A program made the translations under genes and the position numbers. A DNA stretch of 64,000 nt from Clostridium paraputrificum (GTDB taxonomy: Bacteria > Bacillota > Clostridia > Clostridiales > Clostridiaceae): positions 248,001 to 312,000 of the forward strand of contig NZ_UAWH01000015.1 in assembly GCF_900447045.1 (NCBI RefSeq). Direction: 5' to 3'. Shown here piece by piece: positions 63,590-64,000 of the stretch. Numbering within the stretch: the first letter of the stretch is position 1; each line of letters begins with the position of its first letter. A model generated the notes under the pieces. It had not been told where the DNA came from and made no database searches. It worked only from the letters and a program-made list of their open reading frames with translations.

Positions 63590-64000
63590 TTAATTTATTT
63601 CTAACTCTTCCCTGATTATATCATTTTCAGAGTAGTACATAGATTCATCTAGTACACCCTCTTTCTTTGCCACTATTAAAGTACATATACAATCACCAAT
63701 AGTATTTACTGTTGTTCTACACATATCAAGTATTCTGTCTACTCCCATTATTAATCCAATACCTTCAATAGGTAATCCTACGCTATTTAATACCATTGAA
63801 AGCATAACAAGTCCAACTCCAGGCACTGCTGCTGTTCCTATAGAAGCAAGAGTTGCAGTAAAAATAACAGTTAAAATACCTCCAAGACCAAGATCAATCC
63901 CATATAATTGTGCTATAAATACTGTTGCAGCTCCTTGCATTATAGCTGTTCCGTCCATATTAATAGTTGCACCTAATGGAATTGTAAAAGATGAAACCTT
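63590..64000 (-). CDS. C-terminal part of a dicarboxylate/amino-acid:cation symporter
   Basis: This is the C-terminal 136 codons of a DAACS (SDF) family symporter; the frame runs off the window end. The substrate- and cation-binding signature is visible: [16 protein letters not shown], then [18 protein letters not shown] and [19 protein letters not shown]. These residues are used by glutamate, aspartate or C4-dicarboxylate transporters (GltP, DctA). The 5' part is outside the window. Which substrate it takes up cannot be decided. Confidence 0.9.
   Translation of the reverse strand, partial: KVSSFTIPLGATINMDGTAIMQGAATVFIAQLYGIDLGLGGILTVIFTATLASIGTAAVPGVGLVMLSMVLNSVGLPIEGIGLIMGVDRILDMCRTTVNTIGDCICTLIVAKKEGVLDESMYYSENDIIREELEIN

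Noticed and set aside
1..64000. CRISPR arrays, tRNA or rRNA genes, insertion sequences and known riboswitches
   Set aside because: No direct-repeat array, cloverleaf, transposase frame or conserved aptamer pattern was recognised on either strand by reading; a covariance-model search would be needed to exclude diverged RNAs.

Overview
The window looks like a chromosomal segment of a spore-forming Clostridium sensu stricto. The evidence is very low GC, strong AGGAGG-type ribosome sites, a mutS-mutL-miaA-hfq cluster, an IspH enzyme fused to ribosomal S1 domains, many lipoproteins, clostridial LexA boxes (GAAC-N4-GTTT/GTTC) and sigma-K-like promoters in front of cysteine-rich proteins. I do not assign a species. 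I see no tRNA, rRNA, CRISPR array, insertion sequence or prophage.

Layout. Positions 1-2150 hold a small lipoprotein, a CxxCxxC protein and lexA with two tandem SOS boxes, then a degenerate zincin-like membrane protein. Positions 2150-9320 are the repair and RNA cluster on the minus strand: mutS, mutL, miaA, hfq and a PLP-dependent lyase. Positions 9630-20000 carry a MIF-type tautomerase, a LysR regulator with a lipid-anchored flavodoxin-like protein, a large SNF2/SWIM helicase with its own LexA box, two SatD-family proteins around a DUF3307 membrane protein, a lipoprotein and miaB. Positions 20100-31700 carry a 1687-residue surface GH20 hexosaminidase, small membrane proteins, an LRAT-fold protein, and an extracytoplasmic fumarate-reductase-like module (flavoprotein plus FMN-binding lipoprotein) next to a DcuS/DcuR-like two-component system. 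Positions 31700-36900 hold ispH-S1, cmk and a flavoprotein. Positions 37180-50850 mix secreted and housekeeping genes: a possible carbohydrate-active secreted protein, a CAP-domain lipoprotein, an exonuclease-BRCT protein, HAD, PhzF and GNAT enzymes, a membrane M28 peptidase and a K+/H+ antiporter. Two genes here, a DDAH-like hydrolase and a FliB-like methylase, are each broken by one base in a poly-A run.

Positions 51000-56660 look like a late-sporulation surface-protein island. It has two DUF4489 paralogues, a cysteine-rich protein and its cysteine-poor paralogue, and a divergent pair made of a beta-propeller-like protein and a protein with a beta domain and a coiled coil. Three of the minus-strand genes or operons have AC-N16-CATANNNTA promoters with identical spacing. 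Positions 56800-64000 hold a MATE transporter, an erythromycin-esterase-like protein, a three-gene operon (VTC polyphosphate polymerase, DUF4956 membrane protein, beta-helix lipoprotein), an acetyltransferase and a dicarboxylate or amino-acid symporter cut by the window edge.

The best candidates for undescribed biology are the SatD-DUF3307 locus (possible cyclase-like catalytic fold plus a membrane partner), the sigma-K surface island, the VTC-DUF4956-beta-helix operon and the predicted SOS control of the SNF2 helicase. All family names come from reading the sequence; no database search was run.
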